Shown: positions 15,247-24,292 of the stretch, piece by piece
Layout: each line of letters begins with the position of its first letter
Position numbering within the stretch: the stretch's first letter is position 1
DNA from: Streptomyces hokutonensis
GTDB taxonomy: Bacteria; Actinomycetota; Actinomycetes; Streptomycetales; Streptomycetaceae
DNA length: 64,000 nucleotides
Assembly: GCF_000376565.1 (NCBI RefSeq)
Contig: NZ_BARG01000002.1
Coordinates: forward strand, 1-64,000
Direction of reading: 5' to 3'
Program-made: the position numbers and the translations under genes
The notes under the pieces: model-generated
The model's input: only the letters and a program-made list of their open reading frames with translations
The model's database searches: none
Told to the model about the DNA's origin: nothing

Positions 15247-16671
15247 ATGTATGTCGGAATCGATGTCGGCACCTCCACCGTGAAAGCAGCCGCCTTCGAC
15301 AGCACCGGCCGTCAAATCGCCGTAGCCTCCCGCCCGGTGGAGCTGTCGATGCACGGCGGGTTCGTCGAGCAGGACATGGACGAGGTGTACTCCGCCGTGG
15401 TCGCCGTACTGGACGAACTCACCGCAGCCACACCCGACCCGATCGAACTGGCCGGCCTGACCGCCCAGGGCGACGGCGTCTGGCTGGTCGACAAAACAGG
15501 CCGCCCCGTGCACCCGGCCGTGTCCTGGATGGACGGCCGGGCACACGAACTCCTCGACCAGTGGCTGGCGGACGGAACCTTCGAGACGGTGTTCCGCCGA
15601 ACCGGCAGCGCGATGTTCCCGGGATGTCCGGGCCCGGTGCTGGCCTGGTTCGAAGCACACGAGCCGAAAGCTCTGGACACCGCAGCACACGCCCTGTTCT
15701 GCAAGGACATGGTCTTCCACCGCCTCACAGGGGCACCGCCGGGCACCGACGTCTCGGACGCGTCCATGCCATTCCTCGACCCAAAGACCCGCTCGTACGA
15801 CAACGGTGTCGTAGAACTCCTCGGCCTGACCCGCCGCCGGCGCCTGCTGGCCCCGGTCAGCGACCCGATCGCAACGGCGGTAACCCGCGGCGAAGGACTA
15901 CCGGCAGGCACCCGCATCGCGAACGGCCCCTACGATCTCCCCGCCTGCGCGCTCGGCGCGGGCGTGACGGAACCCGGGGACGGCCTCCTCATCGTCGGCA
16001 CCTGCCTCGCCAGCCTGGTCGCGACCACCGACCTCGACCTCTCCGGCGAGCCGGCCGGCCTGTACATCTCCCTGGACCGCCCGGGGCACTGGCTGCGCGC
16101 GATGCCGGCGATGGTCGGGACAGCCGCCCTGGACTGGGTGCTGTCGACAACGGGCGTCCAACACGACGAGGTGGACGCCCTACTGACCGCGACCCCGCCC
16201 GGAGCGAACGGCGTACGGGTGCTGCCGTACTTCGCGCCGTCCGGTGAGCGCGCCCCTTTCGTCGAGCCCCGTCTCCGCGCGGAACTGACCGGTGTCTCCC
16301 TGGAGTCGACGCCCGCCGATCTGATCCGGGCGACCTGCGAGGGCATCGGGTACGCGGCCCGGCACTGTCTGGAGGCGGCGGGTCTGACGGGTTCCCTCGC
16401 GGTGTGCGGCGGCGGTACCCGCAGCCCCGCCTGGATGCGGCTCCTCGCCGATGTCCTGGGCCGGCCGCTGCGCGTGGTCGAGGGCGAGGTGGGGGCGCGG
16501 GGCGCGGTGCTCGCGGCGGCGGAGCGGTACGGGGTTCCGCTGGACGCGGCGGTCTGGACGCGGCCGACGGAGGTGGTCGAGCCGGACGCGGGGCGGGCGG
16601 CGTACTACACGAAGGGGTTCGCGGAGCATCTGGCACAGCTGGCCGAGGCGCGGCAGCGGGCCCGCGCCTGA
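15247..16671 (+). CDS. FGGY-family carbohydrate kinase (xylulokinase-like)
   Basis: 474-residue sugar kinase. The N-terminal MYVGIDVGTSTVKAAAFDS phosphate loop, the VSWMDGRA catalytic Asp loop and the C-terminal AVCGGGTRSPAWMRLLADVLGRP adenosine motif are all present. It is shorter and only distantly similar to the upstream FGGY kinase, so the pair probably phosphorylates different intermediates of one pathway. AGGGGG lies 8 nt before the ATG at 15247. A long inverted repeat occupies the leader region. Xylulokinase, erythritol kinase or another pentitol kinase are all possible. Confidence 0.9.
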   Translation: MYVGIDVGTSTVKAAAFDSTGRQIAVASRPVELSMHGGFVEQDMDEVYSAVVAVLDELTAATPDPIELAGLTAQGDGVWLVDKTGRPVHPAVSWMDGRAHELLDQWLADGTFETVFRRTGSAMFPGCPGPVLAWFEAHEPKALDTAAHALFCKDMVFHRLTGAPPGTDVSDASMPFLDPKTRSYDNGVVELLGLTRRRRLLAPVSDPIATAVTRGEGLPAGTRIANGPYDLPACALGAGVTEPGDGLLIVGTCLASLVATTDLDLSGEPAGLYISLDRPGHWLRAMPAMVGTAALDWVLSTTGVQHDEVDALLTATPPGANGVRVLPYFAPSGERAPFVEPRLRAELTGVSLESTPADLIRATCEGIGYAARHCLEAAGLTGSLAVCGGGTRSPAWMRLLADVLGRPLRVVEGEVGARGAVLAAAERYGVPLDAAVWTRPTEVVEPDAGRAAYYTKGFAEHLAQLAEARQRARA

Positions 16672-16808
16672 CCCGGCCCCTCCTGACCCGGCCCCTCCTG
16701 CCCTGGGCCGGCCGGGCCCGGTTCGGGCTGCGCCCCGGGCCCGCGGGCGCTTACGCTCGCAGGGCCGGGGCGCCGGGTGGCCGGGGCCGTCTCGCGTGGA
16801 GGTTGGAC

Positions 16809-17012
16809 ATGGTGCACAAGTGGTGCCCCGGGTGCCGGGGCCCGCTGCGGGAGTTCCGAGACCTTGACGACAAGGAGAAGGCGTTCGTCCGCGAGCAGAA
16901 GAAGGACTTCGCCCCCGAGGCGTACATACGCTGCGCCGTCCCTGGTTGCCGGCGCTTCCAACGGCACCTCAACTGGCAGGACGGCGGCTACTTCCCCAAG
17001 CCGGAGGAGTGA
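16809..17012 (+). CDS. Small zinc-ribbon protein, conserved hypothetical
   Basis: 67-residue cytoplasmic protein with a likely zinc site formed by C6-x2-C9 (CPGC) and C42-x4-C47 (CAVPGC). The centre is highly charged (LDDKEKAFVREQKKDF). GGAGG lies 7 nt upstream of the ATG. Its stop is only 1 nt from the stop of the convergent DsbA-like gene, leaving no room for a terminator. I recognise no specific function; the Zn-ribbon suggests nucleic-acid or protein binding. Confidence 0.75.
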   Translation: MVHKWCPGCRGPLREFRDLDDKEKAFVREQKKDFAPEAYIRCAVPGCRRFQRHLNWQDGGYFPKPEE

Positions 17013-17013
17013 C

Positions 17014-17664
17014 CTAGAGGTTGCTGAAGTCCGGCCCCTTGGTGCGCGAGCGCTTGATCTCGTAGAACCCGGGGACGGAGGCGACCGCGACGGTGCCGTC
17101 CCACAGGCGCGCTGCCTCCTCGCCCTTGGGGGCGGGGGTGACGACCGGGCCGAAGAAGGCGATCTGCTCGCCGTCGGGGCCGGGGACGGCGATGACGGGG
17201 GTGCCGACGTCCTGGCCGACCTTGTCGATGCCCTCCTTGTGGGAGGCGCGCAGTTCGGCGTCGAACTCGAAGTCCTCCTGGTCGGCGTAGTCGATCAGGT
17301 CGGCGGGCAGGCCGACGTCCGCGAGCGCGCCGGCTATGGCCTCGACGGTGGGGCCCTCGCCGTTGTTGTGGATGCGGGTGCCGAGCGCGGTGTAGAAGGG
17401 GCCGAGGACGTCCGAGCCGTGCTTCTGCCAGACGGCGGTGACCACCTTGATCGGTTTCCATGCCTTGGTGGCGAGCAGCTCGCGGTACTCCTCGGGCAGC
17501 TCGTCGAGCTTGGGCTCGTTCAGCACCGCGAGGCTCATGATGTGCCAGCGGACCTCGATGTCGCGGACCTTCTCGACTTCGAGCACCCACCGGGACGTCA
17601 TCCAGGCCCAGGGGCACAGCGGGTCGAACCAGAAGTCCACGGGGGTCTTGGCGGTCTCAGACAT
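17014..17664 (-). CDS. DsbA-family thioredoxin-fold protein (Rv2466c-like)
   Basis: 216-residue soluble DsbA-like protein, close in layout to the mycothiol-dependent nitroreductase/disulfide reductase family typified by mycobacterial Rv2466c. The active-site region is FDPLCPWAWMTSRW; the first Cys (C17) is present but the second position is Ala (CPWA), so it would act as a monothiol enzyme, probably using mycothiol. A cis-Pro loop (VGTPVIAV) is present. There is no signal peptide, so it is cytoplasmic. GAGGAG lies 5 nt before the ATG. The gene is divergent from pepN. Confidence 0.85.
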   Translation of the reverse strand: MSETAKTPVDFWFDPLCPWAWMTSRWVLEVEKVRDIEVRWHIMSLAVLNEPKLDELPEEYRELLATKAWKPIKVVTAVWQKHGSDVLGPFYTALGTRIHNNGEGPTVEAIAGALADVGLPADLIDYADQEDFEFDAELRASHKEGIDKVGQDVGTPVIAVPGPDGEQIAFFGPVVTPAPKGEEAARLWDGTVAVASVPGFYEIKRSRTKGPDFSNL

Positions 17665-17813
17665 GACGCTCCTCGGAATACGGCCGTTTCCCCACGGCAA
17701 CACCGCCCCTCGCCACCTCATTCCCGGGTGCCCGCGGTCAGGGGCGCATGGCAGGATCGGCCCTGACCACACAGCGATGACCAACAGCGATGACCATCCG
17801 AGGGAGTGCCCCC

Positions 17814-20411
17814 GTGCCCGGTGAGAATCTGTCCCGCGACGAGGCCCGGGAGCGGGCCGCACTGCTGTCCGTCGACGGGTACGACGTGTCCCTCGACCTG
17901 CGCTCGGCCGTGGGGGACGACGCGGGCGAAGGCCCTCGTACGTTCCGCTCCGTCACCACGCTCCGCTTCCGCTGCGCCGAGCCGGGTGCGACGAGTTTCG
18001 CGGACCTGATCGCGCCGGGCGTGACGGCGCTGTCGCTCAACGGCAAGGACCTCGATCCGGGCGAGGTCTTCGACGGTTCCCGGATCCAGCTGGAGGACCT
18101 GGCCGCGGAGAACGAGCTGATCGTCGACGCGCAGTGCGCGTACTCCCGTACCGGCGAGGGCATGCACCGCTTCGTCGACCCCGAGGACGGCGAGATCTAT
18201 CTCTACACCCAGTACGAGCCGGCCGACTCGCGCCGGGTCTTCGCCAACTTCGAGCAGCCGGACCTCAAGGCGCCGTTCCGCTTCGAGGTGCGGGCGCCGG
18301 AGGGCTGGACGGTGTGGAGCAACGGCGCGGGCGAACTGGCCGACGGCGTATGGAAGTTCGCGGAGACGAAGCCGATCTCGACGTACATCACGGCGTTCCT
18401 GGCGGGCCCGTACCACTACGTCACGGACTCCTACTCCCGTACCTTCGCCGACGGTACGACGCTGGAGATCCCGCTCGGCGCGATGTGCCGCAAGGGTCTG
18501 GCGCCGTACTTCGACTCCGACGACGTGTTCCTGGTGACGAAGCAGGGGCTGGACTTCTTCCACGACCACTTCGACTACCCGTATCCGTTCGGGAAGTACG
18601 ACCAGGCGTTCGTGCCCGAGTACAACCTCGGCGCGATGGAGAATCCCGGACTGGTCACGTTCCGCGAGGAGTTCATCTTCCGGGGGAAGGTGACGCGGGC
18701 GTCGTACGAGAGCCGGGCCAACGTCATTCTGCACGAGATGGCGCACATGTGGTTCGGCGACCTGGTCACCATGGAGTGGTGGGACGACCTGTGGCTGAAG
18801 GAGTCGTTCGCGGACTTCATGGGGGTGTTCGCGAGCGTCGGCGCGACCCGCTTCACCGACGCGTGGATCAGCTTCGCCAACCGCCGCAAGGCGTGGGCGT
18901 ACCGCGCGGACCAGCTCCCCTCCACGCACCCGATCACCGCCGACATCCGCGACCTCCAGGACGCGAAGCTCAACTTCGACGGCATCACGTACGCCAAGGG
19001 GGCTTCCGTACTGAAGCAGTTGGTGGCGTACGTCGGCCAGGACGCGTTCCTGGAGGGCGCGCGCCGCTACTTCAAGCGGAACGCGTACGGCAATACGCGC
19101 CTCGGTGATCTGCTGTCGGTGCTCGAGGAGACGAGCGGCCGGGACATGGCGTCCTGGTCGCGGTCGTGGCTGCAGACGGCCGGGGTCAACTCCCTCACTC
19201 CGCAAGTGGTGTTGGACGTGGAGGGCGGCCGGATCGCCGAGTTGACGGTGCTTCAGGAGGCGGCCGAGTCGCACCCCTCGCTGCGCCCGCACCGGGTGGT
19301 CGTGGGCCTCTACCGGACGGAGAACAAGCGCCTCGTGCGGTACGAGCGTGCCGAGGTCGATGTCGACGGCCCGCGGACGGTCGTAGTCGAACTGGCGGGT
19401 GCGGACGCGCCGGAGCTGGTGCTCGTCAACGACGAGGACCTGACCTACGCCAAGACCCGTTTCGACGCGGTGTCGTTGGCGACCCTGCGGGACCGGCTCG
19501 GGGCGCTGACCGACCCGATGGCGCGGGCCCTGTGCTGGTCCGCGCTGTGGAACATGACGCGGGACGCGTTGCTGCTCGCGCCGGACTTCATCGACCTGGT
19601 GATGCAGTTCGGGCGCCGGGAGACCGACATCGGTGTGCTGCAGATGCTGCACGCGTGGGCGAACTCGGCGCTGGTCAACTACTCGCCGCCGTGGTGGCGG
19701 GAGACCGGCGCGAAGCTGCTGGCGCACATCGCGGAGCGGGATCTGCGGGATGCCGAGGCCGGCAGCGAGCAGCAGCTTGCCTGGGCGCGGTTCTACGCGT
19801 CGGTGGCGTCGGCGCCGGAGGAACTGGCGTTGCTGCGGGGCCTGTTGGACGGTACGGAGAAGATCGACGGTCTGGTGGTGGACCAGGAGCTGCGCTGGGC
19901 GTTCCTGGAGCCGCTGACCGCGCACGGCGTCGCCGACGAGTCCGTGGTGGCCGCCGAGCTGGCCCGGGACGACACCGCGTCCGGCAAGCGCCACCAGGTG
20001 CGCACTCTCGCCGCCCGCCCCTCGGCGGCGGTCAAGGCGCAGGCGTGGGCGCAGGTCGTGGAGTCGGACGCGCTGTCCAACGCGTTCGTCGAGGCGACCA
20101 TCGCCGGCTTCGTGCAGCCGTCGCAGCGGGAGCTGCTGGCGCCGTACGCGGAGAAGTACTTCGCGGCGATCGAGCGGGTGTGGGAGGAGCGGTCGATCCA
20201 GATCGCGATGGATGTGGTGAAGGGTCTGTTCCCGGCGTTCCCGACCGCCGAGGACGGCCCGGCGACGCTGGCCGCGACGGACGCGTGGCTGACCTCCCAC
20301 GAGGACGCGGCGCCCGCCCTGCGGCGGCTGGTGCTGGAGGCGCGGGACGATCTGGCGCGGGCGCTGCGGGCGCAGGAGGCGGACAACGGGGGCCGGGGCG
20401 ATCAGGACTGA
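17814..20411 (+). CDS. pepN: Aminopeptidase N (M1 family), paralogue 1
   Basis: 865-residue M1 zinc aminopeptidase that trims N-terminal residues from peptides in the cytoplasm. The exopeptidase motif GAMEN is at 273-277 and the zinc site HEMAH at 307-311 with E330 (LWLKESF). The C-terminal ERAP1-like domain (about 520-850) completes the usual architecture. The GTG at 17814 has AGGGAG 8 nt upstream and lines up with the start of the second pepN in this window at 36760. The two proteins are clear paralogues across their whole length. A strong terminator follows. Confidence 0.96.
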   Translation: MPGENLSRDEARERAALLSVDGYDVSLDLRSAVGDDAGEGPRTFRSVTTLRFRCAEPGATSFADLIAPGVTALSLNGKDLDPGEVFDGSRIQLEDLAAENELIVDAQCAYSRTGEGMHRFVDPEDGEIYLYTQYEPADSRRVFANFEQPDLKAPFRFEVRAPEGWTVWSNGAGELADGVWKFAETKPISTYITAFLAGPYHYVTDSYSRTFADGTTLEIPLGAMCRKGLAPYFDSDDVFLVTKQGLDFFHDHFDYPYPFGKYDQAFVPEYNLGAMENPGLVTFREEFIFRGKVTRASYESRANVILHEMAHMWFGDLVTMEWWDDLWLKESFADFMGVFASVGATRFTDAWISFANRRKAWAYRADQLPSTHPITADIRDLQDAKLNFDGITYAKGASVLKQLVAYVGQDAFLEGARRYFKRNAYGNTRLGDLLSVLEETSGRDMASWSRSWLQTAGVNSLTPQVVLDVEGGRIAELTVLQEAAESHPSLRPHRVVVGLYRTENKRLVRYERAEVDVDGPRTVVVELAGADAPELVLVNDEDLTYAKTRFDAVSLATLRDRLGALTDPMARALCWSALWNMTRDALLLAPDFIDLVMQFGRRETDIGVLQMLHAWANSALVNYSPPWWRETGAKLLAHIAERDLRDAEAGSEQQLAWARFYASVASAPEELALLRGLLDGTEKIDGLVVDQELRWAFLEPLTAHGVADESVVAAELARDDTASGKRHQVRTLAARPSAAVKAQAWAQVVESDALSNAFVEATIAGFVQPSQRELLAPYAEKYFAAIERVWEERSIQIAMDVVKGLFPAFPTAEDGPATLAATDAWLTSHEDAAPALRRLVLEARDDLARALRAQEADNGGRGDQD

Positions 20412-20478
20412 CGGGCTGATCGTTGGCCTGTGATTCGCCGCTCCGTGACCGTTACTGAATACAGGTAATCGCAGCCGT

Positions 20479-20513
20479 AACCCCTGGTCCACCCCATCCG
20501 GACCAGGGGTTTT
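20479..20513 (+). terminator. Intrinsic terminator after pepN (first copy)
   Basis: Perfect 12-bp stem AACCCCTGGTCC (20479-20490) with GGACCAGGGGTT (20500-20511), then TTTT. Confidence 0.88.
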
Positions 20514-20625
20514 CGGCGCCTACTCGGCATCCGAACACCCGTCCTTTAGTACCGCCTTGTCCGGATTTGTCGACGAGCGTGTAACAGCGGTTAGGGAGCG
20601 GATCCGGCGCGGGAAACCCCGGGTC

Positions 20626-21675
20626 ATGAACCACAACACCCCGCTCTCCCCCCGCCCCCTCAGCCACCTCTCCGAGGTGCACCGCCGGGTTCTGACGACG
20701 GCTCAGCTCCGCGCCCACGGCGTCCCGGCCGCCGAGGTGAACGAGCAGTGCCGTCCCGACGGCCCCTGGCAGCAGCTCCTCCCCGGCGTCGTCCTGCTGC
20801 ACCCCGGTCCGCCCACCGGCGAGGAGCGGCTGCACGCGGTGCTGACGTACGCGGCGCGGGAGCGGACGGCAGGTGTCCCGGTCCAGCCCGGCGCGGAGGA
20901 GCCGCACCGGCCGACGTACGGCGAGACGATGGTCACCGGCCTGGCCGCGCTGGCCCTGTACGGCTTCACCTCGGCCGGGCCGCTCGCCTCCCTCGACCAC
21001 ATCGACGTCCTCGTCCCCCGGATGCGCCGGCTGCGCTCCACGGGCTGCGCCCGCATCCTCCGCACCCCGGCGCTCCCGGCCGCGCGACAGGTGAAGGGCG
21101 TACCGGTCGCCCCGGTGCCGCGGGCCGTCGCGGACGCGGTGGCCGGGCTGTCGGACGCGAACGCGGTCCGCCGACTGCTCACCGAGGCGGTACGCGGCGG
21201 TCACTGCGAACCGGCCGCGGTGGTACGGGAGTTGAACGACGCGAAGCTGTTGAGCCGCCCGCACGTGGTGGACGCGGTGGACTCGCTGCTGGCCGAGGGC
21301 CGCGCGATCGCCGAGGACCGCCTCTACCGGATGGTGAGCGAGTACGGCCTTCCCGACCCGGTCTGGAACGTCGACCTGCGGCTGCCCGGCGGCCCGCACC
21401 TGGGCGGCCTGGACGCGTACTGGCCCGAGCAGGCGGTCGCCGTGGAACTGGACACCCGCGCACCGCGCCAAGGCCATCGGCAGGACGACGACGCGCTGTG
21501 GTCGGAGTACGCCCGCAAGCGCGAGCACCTGGAGCGGCTGGGCATCACGGTCGTCCACATCACCCCCAGGAAGCTGCGTGACGGACTTGAGCAGCAGGCG
21601 GCGGTGGTCCGTACGGCACTGATGGCGGCGGCGGACCGCGATCCCGCCGCGTATGTCGTGGTGCTGCCCCGGTAG
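20626..21675 (+). CDS. AbiEi-like winged-helix protein with C-terminal DUF559-type nuclease-like domain
   Basis: 349-residue protein. The N-terminus (about 20-65: HRRVLTTAQLRAHGVPAAEV ending in LLPGVVLLHP) is the wHTH seen in AbiEi-type antitoxins and many standalone actinobacterial proteins. The C-terminus (about 240-340) has a PD-(D/E)xK/Vsr-like fold outline: GGLDAYWPEQAVAVELD, then KREHLERLGITVVHITPRKL. No toxin gene (AbiEii nucleotidyltransferase) lies next to it, so a toxin-antitoxin role is not supported. The ATG at 20626 is preferred to an upstream TTG at 20557. Function is unknown; DNA binding or cleavage is inferred from fold resemblance. Confidence 0.8.
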   Translation: MNHNTPLSPRPLSHLSEVHRRVLTTAQLRAHGVPAAEVNEQCRPDGPWQQLLPGVVLLHPGPPTGEERLHAVLTYAARERTAGVPVQPGAEEPHRPTYGETMVTGLAALALYGFTSAGPLASLDHIDVLVPRMRRLRSTGCARILRTPALPAARQVKGVPVAPVPRAVADAVAGLSDANAVRRLLTEAVRGGHCEPAAVVRELNDAKLLSRPHVVDAVDSLLAEGRAIAEDRLYRMVSEYGLPDPVWNVDLRLPGGPHLGGLDAYWPEQAVAVELDTRAPRQGHRQDDDALWSEYARKREHLERLGITVVHITPRKLRDGLEQQAAVVRTALMAAADRDPAAYVVVLPR

Positions 21676-21704
21676 TGACGGACCGGGACGGCATCAGGAG
21701 GGGA

Positions 21705-21740
21705 GAGGAGGGGCCACCGGGGGGTCGGTGGTCCCTCCTC
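21705..21740. terminator. Bidirectional hairpin between the convergent AbiEi-like and glycosyltransferase genes
   Basis: GAGGAGGGGCCACC (21705-21718) pairs with GGTGGTCCCTCCTC (21727-21740) with one G-T wobble and an 8-nt loop. Confidence 0.7.
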
Positions 21741-21748
21741 GTGTCTGG

Positions 21749-23014
21749 TCAGAGGGGTTCGGGGAGGGGTGGCGGGCTCGCGCTGGTGGTGGTGTGACTC
21801 GTGTGGAGGCCGTCCAGGAGGGCGGCGTAGGAGGCGATCATGCGCGTACGGCTGAAGCGTTCGCGGCTGCGGGCGTGGGCCTTGGCGAACTCGGCACGGC
21901 CGATGACCGCCTCGGTCCAGGCCGACGCGACGGCCTCCGGGTCGGGGGGCGTGATGATGCCGTGCCCGGCGACGATGGAGGCGCTGTCGCCGATGTCGGT
22001 GGCGACGGGTACGGCCCCGCACATCATGCCCTCGATGAGGCAGAGAGGCGCGGCCTCGCCGAAGGACGAGGTCAGCGCGACGACGTCGGACCCGGCGTAG
22101 ACGGTCTCCATGTCCCGCCGCACACCGAGGAGATGAAGCCGCGGGGCGAGTTCCTGCCTGTCTCCTCCGAAGGCGGCGTCGATGTCGGCGGCGAGGGCGG
22201 GCTGGTTGTCGCCGGTCATGCCCGTGCCGCACATGACGACGTGGCCGGCGGGTTCGCGTCGTAGCCACTCGTGCGCGGCACTGAGGAAGAGCGGGATGTT
22301 CTTCATGGTGGCGTAGCGGGCGGCGAACACCACGACGGGGGCGGTGTCCGGAATCCCCAGGGAGGCGCGGAAGGCGAGCCGCCGGGCGGGGTCGGGCCGG
22401 AAGCGCAGCAGATCGACCCCGTTGGGGATGACGTGGAGGACCTCGGGCGGGATGCCGGCGGCCTGGTAGGCGTCGCGGGTGGACTCCGCGCAGCAGACGC
22501 AGGCCACGACCTTGCCGTCGGCGATGGCGGCCTTCAGTTCGTCGAGGGCGGCGCCCTGGTGTTCGGGGTCCGAACGGTGCAGGCACACGACGACCGGCCG
22601 GCGCGGCAGGCCTCCCTGGTTCAGCAGCGAGAGCGGCTGCTCCTTGAGCGACAGGACGACGTCGGCGTCGGCGAGAGCGCGGGCCGCGTCGGCGAGCTCG
22701 GGCCCGGTGAAGCCGGTGCTGACCTGCCCCTCACCACCGCCGAAACTACGGCCCAGGGTGGAGACCCCGACCCCGGCCGCGGTCAGCTGCTGGTAGCAGG
22801 CATCGTTCTCCATGGTCTGCCGGGTCGCTTCCCGATGGACTTCGCCGTGGATGCTCAGCACCGAATGATGCTGACCGCCCTCCACCAGTCCCAGAACGAC
22901 GTCGCTGTGGACGATTCGGGCTCCTCCGGAGAAGAAGCCCTCGTAGACCGACAGCACGTGCAGTTCGTGTCTAGCGCGCACACGACCACCCGCCTTGCGT
23001 ATGAATCGAGCCAT
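21749..23014 (-). CDS. Glycosyltransferase family 4 (GT-B fold)
   Basis: 421-residue soluble glycosyltransferase. The C-terminal Rossmann domain carries the retaining GT4 signature around SFGEAAPLCLIEGMMCGAVPV (E-x7-E), the nucleotide-sugar site that begins VVVFAARYATMKN, and the HVIPNGVDLLRF linker. The N-terminus (VYEGFFSGGARI) matches the acceptor-side loop. It transfers a sugar from a nucleotide donor to a lipid, glycan or metabolite acceptor; neither can be named. No cell-wall or polysaccharide cluster surrounds it. No convincing ribosome site precedes the ATG, so the start is moderately uncertain. Confidence 0.9.
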   Translation of the reverse strand: MARFIRKAGGRVRARHELHVLSVYEGFFSGGARIVHSDVVLGLVEGGQHHSVLSIHGEVHREATRQTMENDACYQQLTAAGVGVSTLGRSFGGGEGQVSTGFTGPELADAARALADADVVLSLKEQPLSLLNQGGLPRRPVVVCLHRSDPEHQGAALDELKAAIADGKVVACVCCAESTRDAYQAAGIPPEVLHVIPNGVDLLRFRPDPARRLAFRASLGIPDTAPVVVFAARYATMKNIPLFLSAAHEWLRREPAGHVVMCGTGMTGDNQPALAADIDAAFGGDRQELAPRLHLLGVRRDMETVYAGSDVVALTSSFGEAAPLCLIEGMMCGAVPVATDIGDSASIVAGHGIITPPDPEAVASAWTEAVIGRAEFAKAHARSRERFSRTRMIASYAALLDGLHTSHTTTSASPPPLPEPL

Positions 23015-23139
23015 CCCCGTGAACAGCGGGTTAGCCGTTATGAGGCGGCACGGACATTTCGCATGAATGAACTGGGCGTCTCGTGTCTGAGTCCGGTTGG
23101 TTATCCCGGGGTCAATTGGTGGCGCGCTCGAAGAACACG

Positions 23140-23166
23140 GGGCCTCCCGGCGACTCCGGGAGGCCC
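23140..23166 (-). terminator. Terminator of the aldo/keto reductase gene
   Basis: Perfect 11-bp stem (23140-23150 with 23156-23166, GGGCCTCCCGG and complement) with a 5-nt loop, starting 2 nt after the stop on the minus strand. Confidence 0.75.
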
Positions 23167-23168
23167 TG

Positions 23169-24197
23169 TCAGGCCGCCGTGCGTTCCGCGAGCGTCCGCC
23201 TGCGCAGTGCCGTTCGCTGGATCGCCGGCGGGGCGTACGCCATGTCGAGGGTGCCGACGTCCGTGCCGGGTGGGACCAGCTCGTCGATCCGGTCGAGGAG
23301 TTCGTCGGGCAGGACCGTCTCCGCGCCTGCCAGCAGGTCGTCCAGGTGGGCCATCGTGCGGGGACCGATGATCGCCGAGGTGACGCCGGGGTGGGCGATC
23401 GCGAAGGCCATGGCCAGGTGGGTCGGCGACAGGTCCGCCTTCTCGGCGAGGGTGATCAGCCGCTCCACGACGTCGAGCCGGCGCTCGTCGCCGAGGTACT
23501 TGAAGCCGTACGCGGCCCGGCGGGTGTCGACGGTCCGGCCCTTGCGGTAACGGCCCGTGAGCTGGCCGCCCGCCAGGGGGCTGTAGACCAGCGTGCCCAT
23601 GCCGTAGCGCTCGCAGACCGGGAGGACCTCGCGTTCGATGCCCCGGTTCAGGATCGAGTACGTCGGCTGTTCCGTGCGGAAGCGGGTCAGGCCGCGTCGC
23701 TCCGCCACCCACTGCGCCTCGACGATGTCCGACGCGGGGAAGGAGGACGTGCCGACCGCCCGCACCTTGCCCGCGCGCACCAGGTCGGTGAGGGCGGAGA
23801 GGGTTTCCTCGACGTCCGTGTCCGGGTCGGGGCGGTGGATCTGGAACAGGTCGACGTGGTCGGTGCCCAGGCGGCGCAGGGAGTTCTCCAGCGCTCGCAC
23901 CAGCCAACGCCTCGAATTTCCGCGCTCGTTGGGGTCGTCGCCCATCGGGAGGTGCGCCTTCGTGGCCAGTACGACGTCGTCGCGGCGGCCCTTCAGGGCC
24001 CTGCCGACGATCTCCTCGGACTCGCCCCGCCCGTAGAAGTCGGCGGTGTCCACGAAGTTGATGCCCGCGTCCAGCGCCCTGTGGATGATCCGGACGGAGT
24101 CGTCGTGGTCGGGATTGCCGTCGGCGCCGAACATCATCGCGCCCAGGCAGTAGGGGCTGACCTTGATACCGGTGCGGCCCAGTGTGCGGTAGTGCAT
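23169..24197 (-). CDS. Aldo/keto reductase
   Basis: 342-residue NADPH-dependent oxidoreductase with a TIM-barrel AKR fold. The catalytic tetrad is visible: Asp and Tyr in NFVDTADFYGRGESEEIVG, Lys in DDVVLATKAH, His in DLFQIHRPD. The NADP-binding C-terminal stretch is AIIGPRTMAHLDD. It reduces aldehydes or ketones, often in detoxification. GAGGAG lies 5 nt before the ATG. The promoter carries two adjacent GGAACnnnGTTCC palindromes, so it is probably induced by release of a TetR-type repressor encoded elsewhere. Confidence 0.93.
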   Translation of the reverse strand: MHYRTLGRTGIKVSPYCLGAMMFGADGNPDHDDSVRIIHRALDAGINFVDTADFYGRGESEEIVGRALKGRRDDVVLATKAHLPMGDDPNERGNSRRWLVRALENSLRRLGTDHVDLFQIHRPDPDTDVEETLSALTDLVRAGKVRAVGTSSFPASDIVEAQWVAERRGLTRFRTEQPTYSILNRGIEREVLPVCERYGMGTLVYSPLAGGQLTGRYRKGRTVDTRRAAYGFKYLGDERRLDVVERLITLAEKADLSPTHLAMAFAIAHPGVTSAIIGPRTMAHLDDLLAGAETVLPDELLDRIDELVPPGTDVGTLDMAYAPPAIQRTALRRRTLAERTAA

Positions 24198-24217
24198 GGC
24201 TCTCCTCGGGAGGACAG

Positions 24218-24267
24218 GTAAGCGGAACAGCGTTCCGGAACACCATACGGAACGCCGTTCCGCTTAC
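24218..24267. promoter_or_regulatory. Tandem TetR-type palindromic operator upstream of the aldo/keto reductase
   Basis: Two palindromes, GGAACAGCGTTCC (24223-24235) and GGAACGCCGTTCC (24249-24261), are themselves arranged as a 50-bp inverted repeat whose 20-bp arms (24218-24237, 24248-24267) differ at one position. The shape suits cooperative binding of two repressor dimers. No repressor gene is adjacent. Confidence 0.65.
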
Positions 24268-24292
24268 GCAAGCCAAGCCCTACAGCTCAGCC

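Noticed and set aside
17718..20492. A 924-codon open frame antisense to pepN copy 1
   Set aside because: High G+C creates long antisense frames; the sense protein has complete M1 motifs and the antisense one is Arg/Val-rich with no domain.
20626..21675. Type IV toxin-antitoxin (AbiE) system
   Set aside because: Only the wHTH domain resembles AbiEi; no AbiEii nucleotidyltransferase gene is adjacent on either strand.
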